This document shows, one piece after another, positions 34,967 through 42,936 of a DNA stretch of 57,593 nucleotides (its first letter is position 1; every line of letters begins with the position of its first letter). The notes beneath the pieces were generated by a model. It ran no database searches. It was given only the letters and a program-made list of their open reading frames with translations, and was not told where the DNA came from. The stretch comes from Prochloron sp. SulCav_FS08_3_32_3330 (lineage in GTDB: Bacteria; Cyanobacteriota; Cyanobacteriia; Cyanobacteriales; DYNF01): NCBI GenBank assembly GCA_020721205.1, contig DYNF01000017.1:1-57593 (forward strand), given 5' to 3'. Made by a program: the position numbers and the translations under genes.

Positions 34967-35200
34967 TTATTGGTCTTATTCCTAATTAATTGTAGGGGGA
35001 GCAATGAGGATTAAAATAGTTATTAAAGTAGAGTATTTAGCGCCATTGCCCACCTTATTTTTTAGTTATTTATACTTAAATAATAGTTAATTTCTTAATT
35101 TTGAAATTTTAAGTTTTTTATCTTTTTAGTGAAAATTTTGGCAACTTTTGATAGAGTAACAAGGATTAAATCAGAGTTGTAGAATTTTCAAGAGTAAAAG

Positions 35201-35524
35201 ATGATCAGACATTTTTGTGATCAATGGATTGAAAAATGGTGTCAAGAAAATGGTTGGACTGACCTTTTTCAGGAAAGAAATAATAATTATTGGGCTTTTC
35301 CCCCCGGAGCGGTGATGCCTGAGCCTATTCCCGTGAAAACTTTACGCATTATTAAAGCGGAAAATGGCTTGTCTCCTGATGAAAAAACGTGGTTAAGGTT
35401 AGCGTTTATTGTGACGTTTGTGAGTATTGTGCTTACTTGCTTTTTTCAGTCACCGATGCCGATCGTTTTTGCTTTCGCTTTTGATGCGATCGCCACCGCA
35501 AAATTAGAAATGGAAGATTTGTAA
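35201..35524 (+). CDS. Conserved cyanobacterial membrane protein, unknown function
   Basis: 107 aa. The N-terminal half is soluble and aromatic-rich (DQWIEKWCQENGWTDLFQERNNNYWAFPPGAVMPEPIP). The second half holds one long or two short hydrophobic segments (LAFIVTFVSIVLTCFF and PIVFAFAFDAIATA). The WAFPPGAVMPEPIP stretch looks like a conserved signature. No function can be proposed. It converges with the ubiquitin-like operon and is not part of it. Confidence 0.7.
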   Translation: MIRHFCDQWIEKWCQENGWTDLFQERNNNYWAFPPGAVMPEPIPVKTLRIIKAENGLSPDEKTWLRLAFIVTFVSIVLTCFFQSPMPIVFAFAFDAIATAKLEMEDL

Positions 35525-35545
35525 GGGATAAATTAAAGATTAAAT

Positions 35546-36130
35546 TTAATCTTTAATTGTCTTTCTAAAACTATATTCTATCCGATCTATAAACTCTATT
35601 TTAGGGGTAATAATTGGTTCAATTTCTGTTACAAGATCAGGTAAAATATAACTTTTAATTTGGGTTTCATCAGCCTTACATTGGTCACATTTTTGATTAA
35701 GATAATTCCAACTATCTTCATGGTAACCTAATTCACAAGCTAAACAAACATAAATTTTTTGTCCCGAGGCTAAAATTTCCCCACTACAACGGTCTTTTTG
35801 TCCGACTAAATTGCTTAAAATTTGTTCAATTGTCATTGAATTTTCTAGCTTATTAATCTTACTAATATTGCTTAATTCTTGCCAAGAAACTTGCTGATTA
35901 TTAACTTCTAATTCTGGATTTTCTGTGATTAAATCAGGAGAATTAACTTCAGCTTCAAGATCATTTTCAGGAGGTTGAGGGACAGGTTTTTTCTTTGGAT
36001 AAGGAGAAGTTTTTTGATAGTTTTCCTGTGTTGAAAAAACCAGATTATCCTCCGTATCATGGGAAAAAAGAAAACCTAGAATGATTAAAGTTAAAATAAC
36101 CGCTATAATAATTGTAATTAAAATTTCCAT
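35546..36130 (-). CDS. Membrane-anchored degenerate RING-like zinc protein of the ubiquitin-like operon
   Basis: 194 aa. Residues 1-23 are a membrane segment (ILITIIIAVILTLIILGFLF). A disordered Pro/Glu-rich linker follows. Residues 112-155 hold a zinc-finger pattern Cys115 ... Cys129-x2-Cys132-x4-His137-x2-Ser140 ... Cys148-x2-Cys151, with Trp141 after the third pair. This is the spacing of prokaryotic RING/treble-clef domains (C-x2-C...VC-x2-C...H-x2-CW...C-x2-C). The second zinc site is complete and the first lacks two ligands. Last gene of the E1-Ubl-E2-JAB operon (12-base gap). Inference: an E3-like adaptor or a membrane substrate. A simple zinc ribbon is the alternative. Confidence 0.7.
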   Translation of the reverse strand: MEILITIIIAVILTLIILGFLFSHDTEDNLVFSTQENYQKTSPYPKKKPVPQPPENDLEAEVNSPDLITENPELEVNNQQVSWQELSNISKINKLENSMTIEQILSNLVGQKDRCSGEILASGQKIYVCLACELGYHEDSWNYLNQKCDQCKADETQIKSYILPDLVTEIEPIITPKIEFIDRIEYSFRKTIKD

Positions 36131-36142
36131 CTTATAATCCCA

Positions 36143-37060
36143 TTAATTTAAAATAGTAGAAGTAAAAATTATCGGACGCACTGGTTTCGCTTTCTTTCCT
36201 AAAAAATAACCTATTTCATGGTTAACTGGATCATACACAATTGATAAACACCAAGGATGATAAAAAAAGGCTTCTTGAGTTTTTAGATCAGTATTAGACA
36301 TAAACACTCCCATATTAGGATGAGAATGATACCAACCGACAATATTTTCTGATAAATAAATCTCTTTTGCGTAGTCCATTATCCCTTGCCAAGTTTGGGA
36401 CGTAAATTCTAAATGAGCTTTTGTGCCAAGGGTATTCGGGGCGGATACTGCATTAACAATCTTTACATAGATACCTTTTTCAGGATCACGATAAGCATTT
36501 CCGAATAAAATTCCTCCTTGTTCCCTCTCTAAATCTGATTTTAAATGGTTAATAATACTTAAATAAGCTTTTTTTTCAAGATAAACAGGGGAAAATTGAG
36601 TAAAAAGATTAGATTCTTTTAAAAAATTAGCGATCGGTTTTTCCATCGGACGATAAATATCATCACAATCCTTCCAAATTACCTGATTTAAACGAGCAGT
36701 TTTTTTTGTGTTAATCTGAGGTTTAATCTGGGGTAGTTTAACCCGATAAGAGGGTGATAAATCTTCAAAAACAGGGTTTTGAGTTTTCGGTTTCAGACGT
36801 GGGGGTAAAACGATCAGTTTTGATCCTCTCTCCGGCTGAAAAGGGGTAATTGTAATTTTTGGTTGATTTAATTTAATCGCTGTTGATTTCGTTATATCCT
36901 CTGAAAATAAATCTTTAGATTGCCTATAAATATCTGATTGATTATTCTCTTTTTTCTTTTGAGATAAGGAAAAATCATCATAATCAAGCTCAGGACACGG
37001 AGAAGATTGAGGAGATGAATTAAGAGAATGCCAAAATTGTTTTAATTTATGCCAGATCAT
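36143..37060 (-). CDS. JAB/MPN (JAMM) metalloprotease, deubiquitinase-like
   Basis: 305 aa from the ATG at 37060, which overlaps the E2 gene by 14 bases; a TTG further upstream (37114) is less likely. Residues 1-150 are polar and probably disordered. The C-terminal MPN domain has Glu180 (LEREQGGILFG) and the JAMM motif GWYHSHPNMGVFMSNTD with His245, His247, Ser255 and Asp258, all zinc or catalytic residues intact. Such enzymes remove or process ubiquitin-like proteins. Fourth gene of the operon; it would trim the Ubl or reverse conjugation. Confidence 0.92.
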   Translation of the reverse strand: MIWHKLKQFWHSLNSSPQSSPCPELDYDDFSLSQKKKENNQSDIYRQSKDLFSEDITKSTAIKLNQPKITITPFQPERGSKLIVLPPRLKPKTQNPVFEDLSPSYRVKLPQIKPQINTKKTARLNQVIWKDCDDIYRPMEKPIANFLKESNLFTQFSPVYLEKKAYLSIINHLKSDLEREQGGILFGNAYRDPEKGIYVKIVNAVSAPNTLGTKAHLEFTSQTWQGIMDYAKEIYLSENIVGWYHSHPNMGVFMSNTDLKTQEAFFYHPWCLSIVYDPVNHEIGYFLGKKAKPVRPIIFTSTILN

Positions 37061-37559
37061 GCCAATTAATGCGTAAAGATTTTTCAGAGGGAACAATAAA
37101 GGTGTGATGATCAAGGGGAAAAAGTCCTTGATTTTCTTTTGCCCATTTAGCGGCGATCGCTGAGGCGGGACTATTCAAATTTAAAACCGAAAGATCATAC
37201 TGAATTAATTTACCCATACGGATAACTAACTCCGATAAAGTTTCAGCCATTGTCCAATAATCTCCTAAACAAACTACATTATTCTCATAAATATTAGGAT
37301 GAAAAATCGGGGTTAAAACTTTAACGTATGGAGGACGTTTCGGATAATGTTGCCCTAAAATAATTTTTATTTGATGAATAAAGCGAAAAATAGGCTGATT
37401 ATTTCGGATTTTTTCAAGACCTCGACATTGATATTCAATCACATAATCACTAGGAGGATTGTCACTATGGGAAATAATTTTCAAAATACCCTCAGAAGAC
37501 TCGACAAGTCGGGACAATTCTTGAAAGTCATGATCAAGCCTTTTTCGCCAAATACTCAT
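37047..37559 (-). CDS. E2 ubiquitin-conjugating-like enzyme
   Basis: 170 aa with a UBC fold over residues 1-150. The core YPKRPPYVKVLTPIFHPNIY is followed by the catalytic Cys97 in VVCLGDYW. The HPN tripeptide (87-89) lies ten residues before the Cys, the same spacing as in eukaryotic E2s such as UbcH5 (His75 to Cys85). The LNLNSPASAIAAKW segment matches the E2 region after the active site. The Asn of HPN supports lysine or similar amine conjugation, so this is probably a working E2. It starts 3 bases after the Ubl gene. Confidence 0.92.
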   Translation of the reverse strand: MSIWRKRLDHDFQELSRLVESSEGILKIISHSDNPPSDYVIEYQCRGLEKIRNNQPIFRFIHQIKIILGQHYPKRPPYVKVLTPIFHPNIYENNVVCLGDYWTMAETLSELVIRMGKLIQYDLSVLNLNSPASAIAAKWAKENQGLFPLDHHTFIVPSEKSLRINWHDLA

Positions 37560-37562
37560 GTT

Positions 37563-37826
37563 TTAACCTGCCTCCAAAATCGGGAAAATTTCTAAAATAT
37601 CATTATCTTCTAATAATAATTCCTCTAAAGTATTAATCGGATCAAGTTGTTGTCCTGTGCGCTCTAAACGCACGGCATAACTAGAATTTAAGGGTAGATT
37701 CCAATGTTTTTGAGTAGTTTGGAGTAATTCTTCTACGGTGAAAGTAATCGGAAGTTGCACCGAAGCTTTACGAGTTTGATCCGCCGAGCGAATAATTAAA
37801 GAAATTTGTTCAGATGTTTCAGACAT
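37563..37826 (-). CDS. Ubiquitin-like protein (beta-grasp)
   Basis: 87 aa. A beta-grasp pattern is visible: a first hairpin (EQISLIIRSADQTRKASVQLP), a helix (TVEELLQTTQKHW) and an LDPINTLEELLLEDNDILEIFP segment like ubiquitin strands 3-5. The chain ends EAG, with a single terminal Gly, not GG and with no extra tail. It is placed between the E1 and E2 genes (28 and 3 bases), so it is very likely the protein activated and conjugated by them. YukD/EsaB-like folds are the nearest look-alike. Confidence 0.82.
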   Translation of the reverse strand: MSETSEQISLIIRSADQTRKASVQLPITFTVEELLQTTQKHWNLPLNSSYAVRLERTGQQLDPINTLEELLLEDNDILEIFPILEAG

Positions 37827-37854
37827 ATTTTAAAATGGTGTTTTTGAATGTAAT

Positions 37855-39006
37855 TTAAACAAAATGAATGTTAATTTTACCTTGTTTGGTCTCACAATAT
37901 AATATCTCATTTTCAAAAATACATAAATCTTTAAAAGTTAAGTTTAGATGAGAATTTTCTGAACTTATTTTTTCAATTATTTCTAAATCTCGCTCTTTTT
38001 GACAGTGAGGACAATTTAATTTAGTTTCATTATATTGTCTTAAAGGTTGATTAATTATTTCTCGAAAATTACAATTAGGATTTAAACAAATCATTTGATG
38101 TAAAATTTCATTCCTTAACCATAATACCGGATTAAGGTCATTATTTTGTTTAATTTTTGCTAATAATTCCCCTACAGTTAAATGAGGATTATATTTAATT
38201 TTAATTGTTTTTTTAACCTTAAAATCATGACTTAAACAATCTTTTTGTCGTTGAATATTTACTTTAAAACTGTGCCAAGGTTTGAAACTCACAAATATTT
38301 TTTCCCCTGATTTTAAAAAACTTTCATCTCCATGAATATATAATAATGCCTGTTGTACTTGCATGGCACTCACCACAGAGGCGATCGGTGCCGTAGTAGG
38401 CATCGCCATGTCGGGTAATTCTCTTTTTAAGCCCTGACAAGAATAACGCTTATTTCTTCTTTCCCACATTTGACTCGAAAGACTACACTCATAACAAGCA
38501 GTATCCTCTTTTGGATCAAAGAAACTCACTTCACCCTCTGAAACCCCTATACCTCCATTAAGCCAAGGAATACCAGCACGATAAGCTAATTGATTAATAA
38601 CCCAACGGGCGTTAATACTATCTAAACAACCGATAATTAAATCATGTTCTTGGACAAAACCTAATCTTAAATCAAATTCTAAATCCCCATTAATTGTAGT
38701 AATATTTAACTCAGGATTAATGTCTAAAAGTCGTTGTTTTGCCACTTCAACTTTAGGCAAATTAACATCAGTTTCCCTAAATAAAATTGAGCGAGTTAAA
38801 TTAGAAATAGAAACCTGATCAAAATCAATTAAAGTTAAATTTTCCACCCCTAAAAGTGCCAAATTTTTTAACACTTCATTACCTAAAGCCCCCACTCCAG
38901 TCACTAAAATTTTAGCTTTTTTTAACTTATTTTGATCCCACCATTCGATTAAATTATGACGATCATAACGGCTTTCCGTTTCCAGAGAAAAATTAATTAA
39001 ATTCAT
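37855..39006 (-). CDS. E1-like activating enzyme (ThiF/HesA fold)
   Basis: 383 aa. The adenylation domain has the GxGxxG nucleotide loop TGVGALGNE (37-45), the SNLTRS motif (Asn69, Arg72) and Asp129 (GCLDS), the usual ATP-binding set. Zinc cysteines are Cys171/Cys174 (CYEC) with a later Cys pair (CPHC near 343); a further CLNPNC lies near 317. Cys190 (RYSCQG) in the crossover region is a candidate thioester cysteine. A C-terminal extension beyond 250 is longer than in ThiF or MoeB. First gene of the five-gene operon. No CD-NTase is nearby, which argues against CBASS. Confidence 0.93.
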   Translation of the reverse strand: MNLINFSLETESRYDRHNLIEWWDQNKLKKAKILVTGVGALGNEVLKNLALLGVENLTLIDFDQVSISNLTRSILFRETDVNLPKVEVAKQRLLDINPELNITTINGDLEFDLRLGFVQEHDLIIGCLDSINARWVINQLAYRAGIPWLNGGIGVSEGEVSFFDPKEDTACYECSLSSQMWERRNKRYSCQGLKRELPDMAMPTTAPIASVVSAMQVQQALLYIHGDESFLKSGEKIFVSFKPWHSFKVNIQRQKDCLSHDFKVKKTIKIKYNPHLTVGELLAKIKQNNDLNPVLWLRNEILHQMICLNPNCNFREIINQPLRQYNETKLNCPHCQKERDLEIIEKISSENSHLNLTFKDLCIFENEILYCETKQGKINIHFV

Positions 39007-39039
39007 AACATTTATTTTGATTATCTTTGATTAATTGAT

Positions 39040-39122
39040 TTATTCTAAATTTTGATAAACTTCATCATCATTACGTTTACCAACTCGAATAATTTTAGAT
39101 TATATTGTTTAGATTTAGTCAT
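39040..39122 (-). pseudogene. Deleted RelE/ParE-type toxin (start and tail only)
   Basis: From the ATG at 39122, overlapping the antitoxin stop by 8 bases, the frame reads MTKSKQYN. After a shift, IIRVGKRNDDEVYQNLE and a stop at 39040 follow, the typical C-terminus of RelE-family toxins. The two ends meet at a TCTAAA...TCTAAA direct repeat, so the middle of the gene was lost, probably by repeat-mediated deletion. Confidence 0.65.
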
Positions 39123-39384
39123 TTTTCAAATTCTCTATTGTAAATTCTGTACCATGAATTTGATTATATTCAGTGATAATTTCTGCCACTGAGTACAAAT
39201 CATTTTCATTTTCATCTTGATTTATAAGTTCTTTTTCTAACTGTTTTAATCTTTGCCAATCTTCATAATTAATAATAGTAGCAATGGCTTTCCCTTCTTT
39301 TTCAATAATAATTTGTTCTCTTTCAATCGAGTTAAGAAAATTATCAAAAGAGTCTTTAACTTGAGTAACATTAATTTTTTTCAT
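39115..39384 (-). CDS. Phd/YefM-family antitoxin, toxin lost
   Basis: 89 aa. MKKINVTQVKDSFDNFLNSIE...IIIEKEGKAIATIINYEDWQRLKQLE is the standard Phd/YefM fold (DNA-binding N-terminus, then toxin-binding helix). The C-terminal EFTIENLKND would contact the toxin. The partner RelE-type gene right behind it is reduced to its two ends, so this antitoxin is orphaned. It can still act as a repressor or neutralise related toxins elsewhere. Confidence 0.88.
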   Translation of the reverse strand: MKKINVTQVKDSFDNFLNSIEREQIIIEKEGKAIATIINYEDWQRLKQLEKELINQDENENDLYSVAEIITEYNQIHGTEFTIENLKND

Positions 39385-39476
39385 AACAAAACCTTAATTT
39401 TAAATTACATTATAGCAGAAGTTTAAGAGAAAAATTAATTAAATTTATAACATTTAGTATAATTAATCATAAAAAA

Positions 39477-40115
39477 TTATTTTTCCTCTTTAGTTAATAC
39501 CCCATTTAAAAATATATCAGCAAAACCTTCAGCCATTTCTTTTAACTGTTTTAGACTAGAATTAGGATCAATAATCGTATTATTAGAAAAACCTGCTATC
39601 GCAAACATTCCTAAAAAAACTTGTGCCACAATTTTCGGATTCATGCGCCGATAAATGCCCCGATCCATTGCCGTTTCAAAGAAAGCCTCCGCCACATCAG
39701 TCATTTTTGTGATAACTTCCGACTGAATATGATCCCGTAACTCAGGATGAAACTGAGCTTCCAAAAAACAAACCCTCATTAAATCCGCATTTTCCCTCAT
39801 GTGCAACATCCGTCGCCTCATTACCTGTGCCACAGCTTTATAACTAGCCATTTCGCTTAATTCCGTTAATAAATCTGTGAGGATTTCTATCCAACCTTTC
39901 GTCGCAATTTCAATTAAAATTGCTTTTTTATTAGGAAAATGACGAAATAATGTCCCCTCCGCTACTTGGGCAGTGTGTGCCAATTCTTTGGTGGTTGTTC
40001 CCTCAAAACCTTTCTGAGCAAATAGATGTAAAGCAGACTTTAAAATCCGTGTACGAGTATCATCTTCAGAGGACAAGCTAATTTTCCTAAGAGAATGTCT
40101 TTTAAATACTTGCAT
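39477..40115 (-). CDS. TetR/AcrR-family transcription regulator
   Basis: 212 aa. An N-terminal helix-turn-helix follows the TetR pattern: TRILKSALHLFAQKGFEGTTTKELAHTAQVAEGTLFRHFPNKKAIL (residues 22-67). The C-terminal ligand domain is helical with a DUF-like TetR_C (MRVCFLEAQFHPELRD). The target is unknown; nearest genes are the orphan antitoxin and, divergently, a TerB-like gene. The ligand cannot be guessed. Confidence 0.93.
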   Translation of the reverse strand: MQVFKRHSLRKISLSSEDDTRTRILKSALHLFAQKGFEGTTTKELAHTAQVAEGTLFRHFPNKKAILIEIATKGWIEILTDLLTELSEMASYKAVAQVMRRRMLHMRENADLMRVCFLEAQFHPELRDHIQSEVITKMTDVAEAFFETAMDRGIYRRMNPKIVAQVFLGMFAIAGFSNNTIIDPNSSLKQLKEMAEGFADIFLNGVLTKEEK

Positions 40116-40441
40116 AAGTTTTAGAATAATATAAAAAAAGATAAGATAATTTTAAGTTTTATTGATGATTATATTTTGTCAATATCATCTGAATTTGAGA
40201 ACAGGAGATATTTACACAATGATCTTAACTCTATTTTCTAATAAAAAACCTCAAACTGGGACAAAACTTCATTAAATGTTATAGAATTAATCTTATCTTT
40301 TCTTTTCTTATCAATAGATTACAATTTATTAAGTATTATTATAAAATGTATTCTTGATCGGATAAAATGAATTTTTCTAAGTAATTTAAGCATTATTACT
40401 TATTATTTTAAATATAAAGTCAGTACAAAAATTATTAAAAC
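40116..40441. other. Divergent intergenic region
   Basis: 326 AT-rich bases between tetR-type and terB-like genes. I see no ORF or RNA gene. GATGAT ... ATCATC (40164-40189) is a weak dyad that could be the regulator's operator. Confidence 0.3.
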
Positions 40442-40936
40442 ATGACAAAACTACCAAATACTCATCTTTCCCCGGAACAAATTAATTTATTACAAATTGT
40501 TTGTACAATGGCATGGTCAGACGGCGAATTTTCTCAAGCAGAACAAGATTTACTATTATCTTATTGTTCGGAAATTTTTGGAGAAAATGAACAACAAAAA
40601 TTAGAAATCAAACAATATTTACAATCTAAAGTTACAGAAAAACAACCTTTAGAAATATTAGAAGATTTAATTCCTAAATTATCAATGGAGGAGGATCGAG
40701 AATTAGCTTTAAAATTAGGTTATATGGTAATTTGTATTAGTCAAAAAACTGGTTCAAATTTCCGTATTAATTTAGAGGAAAAAATTGCCTATCGTCGCTT
40801 AGTGGAGTTATTAAATTTACCCGATGAAACTGTCCAAAAAGTTGAATGGGCGGCGAATAATGATCTTGAGCGTCATGAGCAACCTTTAGAGGTTTTAAAA
40901 TCTTTATTAACTCGTTTATTAAAAAGACAAAAATAA
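40442..40936 (+). CDS. TerB-like protein
   Basis: 164 aa, all helical. The segment LLQIVCTMAWSDGEFSQAEQDLL has the acidic D-x-x-x-x-x-E pattern of TerB domains (metal-binding in tellurite-resistance TerB), with a second half LALKLGYMVICISQKTGSNFRINLEEKIAYRRL. Such proteins are common in cyanobacteria without other ter genes; the function is unclear. It lies divergent from the TetR gene. Confidence 0.75.
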   Translation: MTKLPNTHLSPEQINLLQIVCTMAWSDGEFSQAEQDLLLSYCSEIFGENEQQKLEIKQYLQSKVTEKQPLEILEDLIPKLSMEEDRELALKLGYMVICISQKTGSNFRINLEEKIAYRRLVELLNLPDETVQKVEWAANNDLERHEQPLEVLKSLLTRLLKRQK

Positions 40937-40954
40937 GTTATTTCTTCTTAGCTT

Positions 40955-40983
40955 GTAGGGACTTAATAATATTAAGTCCTTAC
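40955..40983 (+). terminator. Terminator after the TerB-like gene
   Basis: GTAGGGACTTAAT, AAT, ATTAAGTCCTTAC: a 13-bp stem with one mismatch, followed by an AT-rich stretch ending in T-runs. Confidence 0.6.
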
Positions 40984-41029
40984 ATATTATTTTACAATTT
41001 TTACTTTTCTAGTTTTAAATTTTAATACA

Positions 41030-41875
41030 TTGTTCCAATCTAAACTTCAAAAAATAGCCACTTATCCAGCCTATTTAAGAATTATTATTTTTCTTTTATT
41101 TCTCTTAATTCATTGGCTTCCTTTTGCGATTATTTTATATTTTAGTTTTCAAGAAGATCAAAATTTAATGATCATTACCACGATGGGAACATTATTTCTT
41201 GAATTTCTTACTTTAACTTTTTTATGGGGAAATTTTGTTTATCAAAAGTCTAATTTATTTACTCAATACGGGTTGATTTTTACCCGAAAAAATGCGATTA
41301 ATTTAGTTAATTATTTAGCTTTAGGTTTAGGCTTAATTTTAGGCTTATTTGCCTTAGAAAAAGTCTTAGGTTTAATTACTTTTCAACTGCCCATTTTACC
41401 CTTATCTCGTTTAATTTTAGAAGGTTTATTAAGTGGTTTAGGAGTAGCATTTGCCGAAGAATTAGTATTTAGAGGTTGGTTACTCCATGAGTTAGAAAAA
41501 GATTATACTCTTAAGACCTCTTTAATCACTAATAGTTTCTTTTTTGCCTTACTTCATTTCCTTAAACCTATTACTGAAATTATCCGTACTTTTCCCGCAT
41601 TTCCGGGGTTATTTCTATTAGCAATAAATTTAATTTTGATTAAGAGAAATAATCAAAATCGGTTAGGAGGATCTATTGGTTTACACGGTGGTTTAGTCTG
41701 GGGTTATTATATTTTTAATGTAGGGGAAATTATCCAATATAATGATCAGATTTCTCCTTGGATTACGGGAGTAGATAAAAATCCGATCGCTGGTTTAATT
41801 GGATTAGCAATTTTATCTATGTTAACCCTTATTAATGGTATAATTAATCAAAGAAAAACCGAAAAAAGCCTATAA
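41030..41875 (+). CDS. CPBP-family intramembrane glutamic protease
   Basis: 281 aa with about seven membrane segments. The CPBP (Abi/CAAX-like) motifs are EELVFRGWLLHELEK (catalytic Glu pair and Arg), FFFALLHF and GLHGGLVWGYYI (His residues). Members cleave or bind peptides in the membrane; bacterial roles include bacteriocin self-immunity, and many cyanobacterial copies are of unknown role. The start appears to be TTG at 41030. It is followed after 33 bases by coaX. Confidence 0.88.
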   Translation: MFQSKLQKIATYPAYLRIIIFLLFLLIHWLPFAIILYFSFQEDQNLMIITTMGTLFLEFLTLTFLWGNFVYQKSNLFTQYGLIFTRKNAINLVNYLALGLGLILGLFALEKVLGLITFQLPILPLSRLILEGLLSGLGVAFAEELVFRGWLLHELEKDYTLKTSLITNSFFFALLHFLKPITEIIRTFPAFPGLFLLAINLILIKRNNQNRLGGSIGLHGGLVWGYYIFNVGEIIQYNDQISPWITGVDKNPIAGLIGLAILSMLTLINGIINQRKTEKSL

Positions 41876-41908
41876 TAAAAGAGATATTAGGGAGTTGATT
41901 CCATACTA

Positions 41909-42679
41909 ATGACCAAGGATAAAGTAATTTTACTAATGATTGGTAATTCCCGTTTACATTGGGCATTATTTAATAATAATAGCCTGATTAATTTATGGGA
42001 TACCCCTCATTTATCAGAAAAAATTAATCAAAATTTTATTAATAATTGTTTTCCCGAAAATTTAGATTTTTCTGAACTTTTACAACAAAATATTATTATT
42101 AATTTAGCTTCTGTTGTGCCAAATCAATTAATTTTTTGGCAAGATTATCCTCAATTAAATTTAATTAATCTTCAAGATATTCCCCTCAAAAATCTTTATT
42201 CAACTATGGGTATAGATCGGGCTTTAGCTTTATGGGGATGTGTCAATAAATATGGTTTTCCCTGTTTAATTATTGATGGAGGCACGGCTTTAACTTTAAC
42301 AGGAATTAATCAAAATCAAGAATTAATTGGTGGGGCTATTTTTCCGGGTTTAAATCTTCAACAAAAAGCCCTATCTCTTTATACGGCAAATTTACCGACT
42401 ATTACTTTTTCTAAATTTTTACCCCCCCGTTGGGCTTTAAATACCCCTGATGCGATCGCCAGTGGTATTATTTACACAGTTTTAGCAGGTATTTCTGATT
42501 TTATTGATCATTGGGTAACTCAATTTCCTCAGAGTTTTATCGTAATTACAGGGGGCGATCGGCAGTTTCTCTTTGAGGCTTTAGCAAAATATAACCCTAA
42601 TTTTGAGGGAAAAATAATTGAAGATAGTAATTTAATTTTTTGGGGAATGAAACATCTTAATTTGCCTAAAATGATGTAA
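41909..42679 (+). CDS. coaX: Type III pantothenate kinase
   Basis: 256 aa. ASKHA-fold landmarks: GNSRLHWALF at the N-terminus, MGIDRALALWG, DGGTALTLT and GGAIFPGL, then ITGGDRQFL. It phosphorylates pantothenate in the first step of CoA synthesis. The N-terminal motif has Met-Ile in front of GNS where most CoaX proteins have Asp-x-GNT; I believe other cyanobacterial CoaX share this, but it should be compared. Confidence 0.92.
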   Translation: MTKDKVILLMIGNSRLHWALFNNNSLINLWDTPHLSEKINQNFINNCFPENLDFSELLQQNIIINLASVVPNQLIFWQDYPQLNLINLQDIPLKNLYSTMGIDRALALWGCVNKYGFPCLIIDGGTALTLTGINQNQELIGGAIFPGLNLQQKALSLYTANLPTITFSKFLPPRWALNTPDAIASGIIYTVLAGISDFIDHWVTQFPQSFIVITGGDRQFLFEALAKYNPNFEGKIIEDSNLIFWGMKHLNLPKMM

Positions 42680-42732
42680 TATCTTATGTGATATGATGTC
42701 AAAATTGTTTATTTAACTGCTAAAATACAAAG

Positions 42733-42822
42733 ATGGATATTTTAACCCTAGGTTGGGCTACCTTTTTAGCCTTATTTACTTGGACTCTGACTATGGTAGT
42801 ATGGGGACGTAAAGGTTTCTAA
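42733..42822 (+). CDS. petN: Cytochrome b6f complex subunit VIII
   Basis: 29 aa: MDILTLGWATFLALFTWTLT, then MVVWGRKGF. The length and the MDI...W...FTW...VVWGR.GF pattern are diagnostic. It is a single membrane helix at the edge of the b6f dimer, required for assembly. A candidate -10 (TAAAAT, 42720) precedes it, and a 15-bp terminator hairpin follows. Confidence 0.97.
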   Translation: MDILTLGWATFLALFTWTLTMVVWGRKGF

Positions 42823-42846
42823 TTTACCTTAGTCTAAGAAAATCTC

Positions 42847-42882
42847 AACTTCCGAAATTTTCAAAATTTCGGAAGTTTTCCC
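42847..42882 (+). terminator. Terminator of petN
   Basis: AACTTCCGAAATTTT, C, AAAATTTCGGAAGTT: a 15-bp perfect stem with a one-base centre, followed by TTTTC. Same outer stem as the rpsJ terminator. Confidence 0.8.
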
Positions 42883-42936
42883 TGATATTTTCTTAATTTT
42901 AATCTTTAAATATTATCTATTTATCTTATTTTAAAA

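Noticed and set aside
37061..37114. TTG start extending the JAB gene
   Set aside because: It would overlap the E2 gene by 68 bases; the ATG at 37060 gives a 14-base overlap more typical of an operon.
35546..39006. CBASS with Cap2/Cap3
   Set aside because: E1 and E2 are separate proteins, a distinct Ubl is present, and no CD-NTase or CBASS effector is nearby.
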